A stretch of DNA of 64,000 bases from Natrinema sp. SYSU A 869 (GTDB taxonomy: Archaea; Halobacteriota; Halobacteria; Halobacteriales; Natrialbaceae). Under the pieces are notes generated by a model. That model was not told where the DNA came from and did not search any database. It saw only the letters and a list, made by a program, of their open reading frames with translations. Of the stretch, positions 63,552 through 64,000 are shown piece by piece; the first letter of the stretch is position 1; every line of letters begins with the position of its first letter. Location of the stretch: positions 620,001 through 684,000 of the forward strand of contig NZ_CP082247.1 of assembly GCF_019879105.1 (NCBI RefSeq), read 5' to 3'. A program made the translations under genes and the position numbers.

Positions 63552-64000
63552 ATGGCTGATGAGACACCGAATCGAGATCGATGGCTGCCTCGAGGTCGGC
63601 GATTTCGGCGGTGGATCGGGCTCCTCCGGGTTGCTGTCGGCCGGCTGGTGTCGCAACTGCGACGGATACCGAGACAGACAGCAGTAACGGTTTCTCTCGT
63701 CGCGCTCACGATTGCGCTGTTGGTCCTCGTAACAGGGATTTCGGCAGGTCTCGCGACAGATTCGACGGCCGATGACGAAGCCGATGTCCGTGTGCTACCC
63801 GAGGGAGGCGGCACGCTCTCGTCGGTCGTCGATGTCGAAAGTGCACGACTCGGCAACGTCCACGAAACGACGGCGACGGTCGATGACCGTGACGGCATTT
63901 CGTACGCGACACCCGTACTCACGGAGGCCGTCCAGGTCCAATCCGAGGGAAGTGACGAACCTGAAACCGTACTCGCACTGGGCGTCGTCCCGCCGGATGA
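63552..64000 (+). CDS. ABC transporter permease, MacB/FtsX-like (partial)
   Basis: 149 residues within the window. MADETPNRDRWLPRGRRFRR, then LRRIPRQTAVTVSLVALTIA LL-type first membrane helix (about residues 41-66), followed by an acidic extracytoplasmic domain (DVRVLPEGGGTLSSVVDVES, DGISYATPVLTEAVQV). One helix followed by a large external domain is the MacB_PCD/FtsX plan. Transcribed with the ATPase. The gene continues past the window edge. Confidence 0.82.
   Translation, partial: MADETPNRDRWLPRGRRFRRWIGLLRVAVGRLVSQLRRIPRQTAVTVSLVALTIALLVLVTGISAGLATDSTADDEADVRVLPEGGGTLSSVVDVESARLGNVHETTATVDDRDGISYATPVLTEAVQVQSEGSDEPETVLALGVVPPD

Noticed and set aside
1-64000. CRISPR array
   Set aside because: No run of regularly spaced 25-40-bp repeats was seen; the repeats present are few, long or transposon ends.
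1-64000. rRNA or tRNA genes
   Set aside because: No cloverleaf or conserved rRNA stretch recognised on either strand.

Overview
The window looks like chromosome (possibly a mega-replicon) of an extremely halophilic archaeon (class Halobacteria). Evidence: acidic predicted proteins, archaeal TATA boxes 25-35 bp upstream of leaderless starts, a thermosome gene end, an NrpR-type regulator, Orc1/Cdc6 initiators, IS1341-type TnpB and ISH3-type elements, a Tat lipoprotein, small CxxC zinc-finger proteins and haloarchaeal winged-helix families. Genus cannot be assigned from the sequence alone.

Layout. 1-6 kb: start of a thermosome gene, then a scrap zone (frameshifted Lrp/AsnC domain, Orc1/Cdc6 3' fragment, 5'-truncated MetX-like hydrolase, TnpB remnant, an intact wHTH/VapC pair, a multiply frameshifted gene, and a ppc start fused to a foreign tail). 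6.2-11.2 kb: a compact, intact nitrogen-scavenging locus (class III aminotransferase, agmatinase/guanidinobutyrase-family ureohydrolase, NrpR-like repressor, sodium:solute symporter). The two plus-strand promoters share the same TATA-6 bp-GGCA-N6-TKCC operator, which fits control by the NrpR protein encoded between them. 11.2-21.4 kb: a very GC-rich provirus/plasmid-like region with one complete Orc1/Cdc6, a terminase small/large pair (both frameshifted), a PIN toxin pair and duplicated wHTH genes. Two ~580-bp direct repeats bracket the replication/packaging genes, and decayed copies of the same module lie at 0.95-1.4, 11.3-11.8 and 15.1-15.6 kb.

21.7-28.4 kb: nuclease-like protein, Tat lipoprotein with a duplicated domain, YihY/BrkB membrane protein, coiled-coil gene pair, phiH1-repressor-like regulator with a palindrome touching its start codon, and a microprotein that has a paralogue at 20.4 kb. 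28.4-47.1 kb: a cell-surface glycan locus: GT4 glycosyltransferases, four alkaline-phosphatase-superfamily enzymes, a multi-pass membrane protein, polysaccharide pyruvyl transferase, a flippase with a coupled 48-residue membrane peptide, a sugar epimerase and a sugar nucleotidyltransferase. The 34.8-43.5 kb part reads as AT-richer and looks acquired. 43.5-56.4 kb: the locus continues as a mosaic of intact epimerases and repeated broken pieces of epimerase and nucleotidyltransferase genes, broken up by TnpB elements. 57.4-64 kb: zinc-finger microprotein, GT2 dolichyl-phosphate-sugar type transferase, DUF1616 membrane protein, wHTH regulator, and an ABC ATPase plus the start of its permease.

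Many genes are broken by single-base frameshifts; some may be assembly errors in homopolymers, but the density of multi-lesion fragments shows that real decay dominates between the intact loci.
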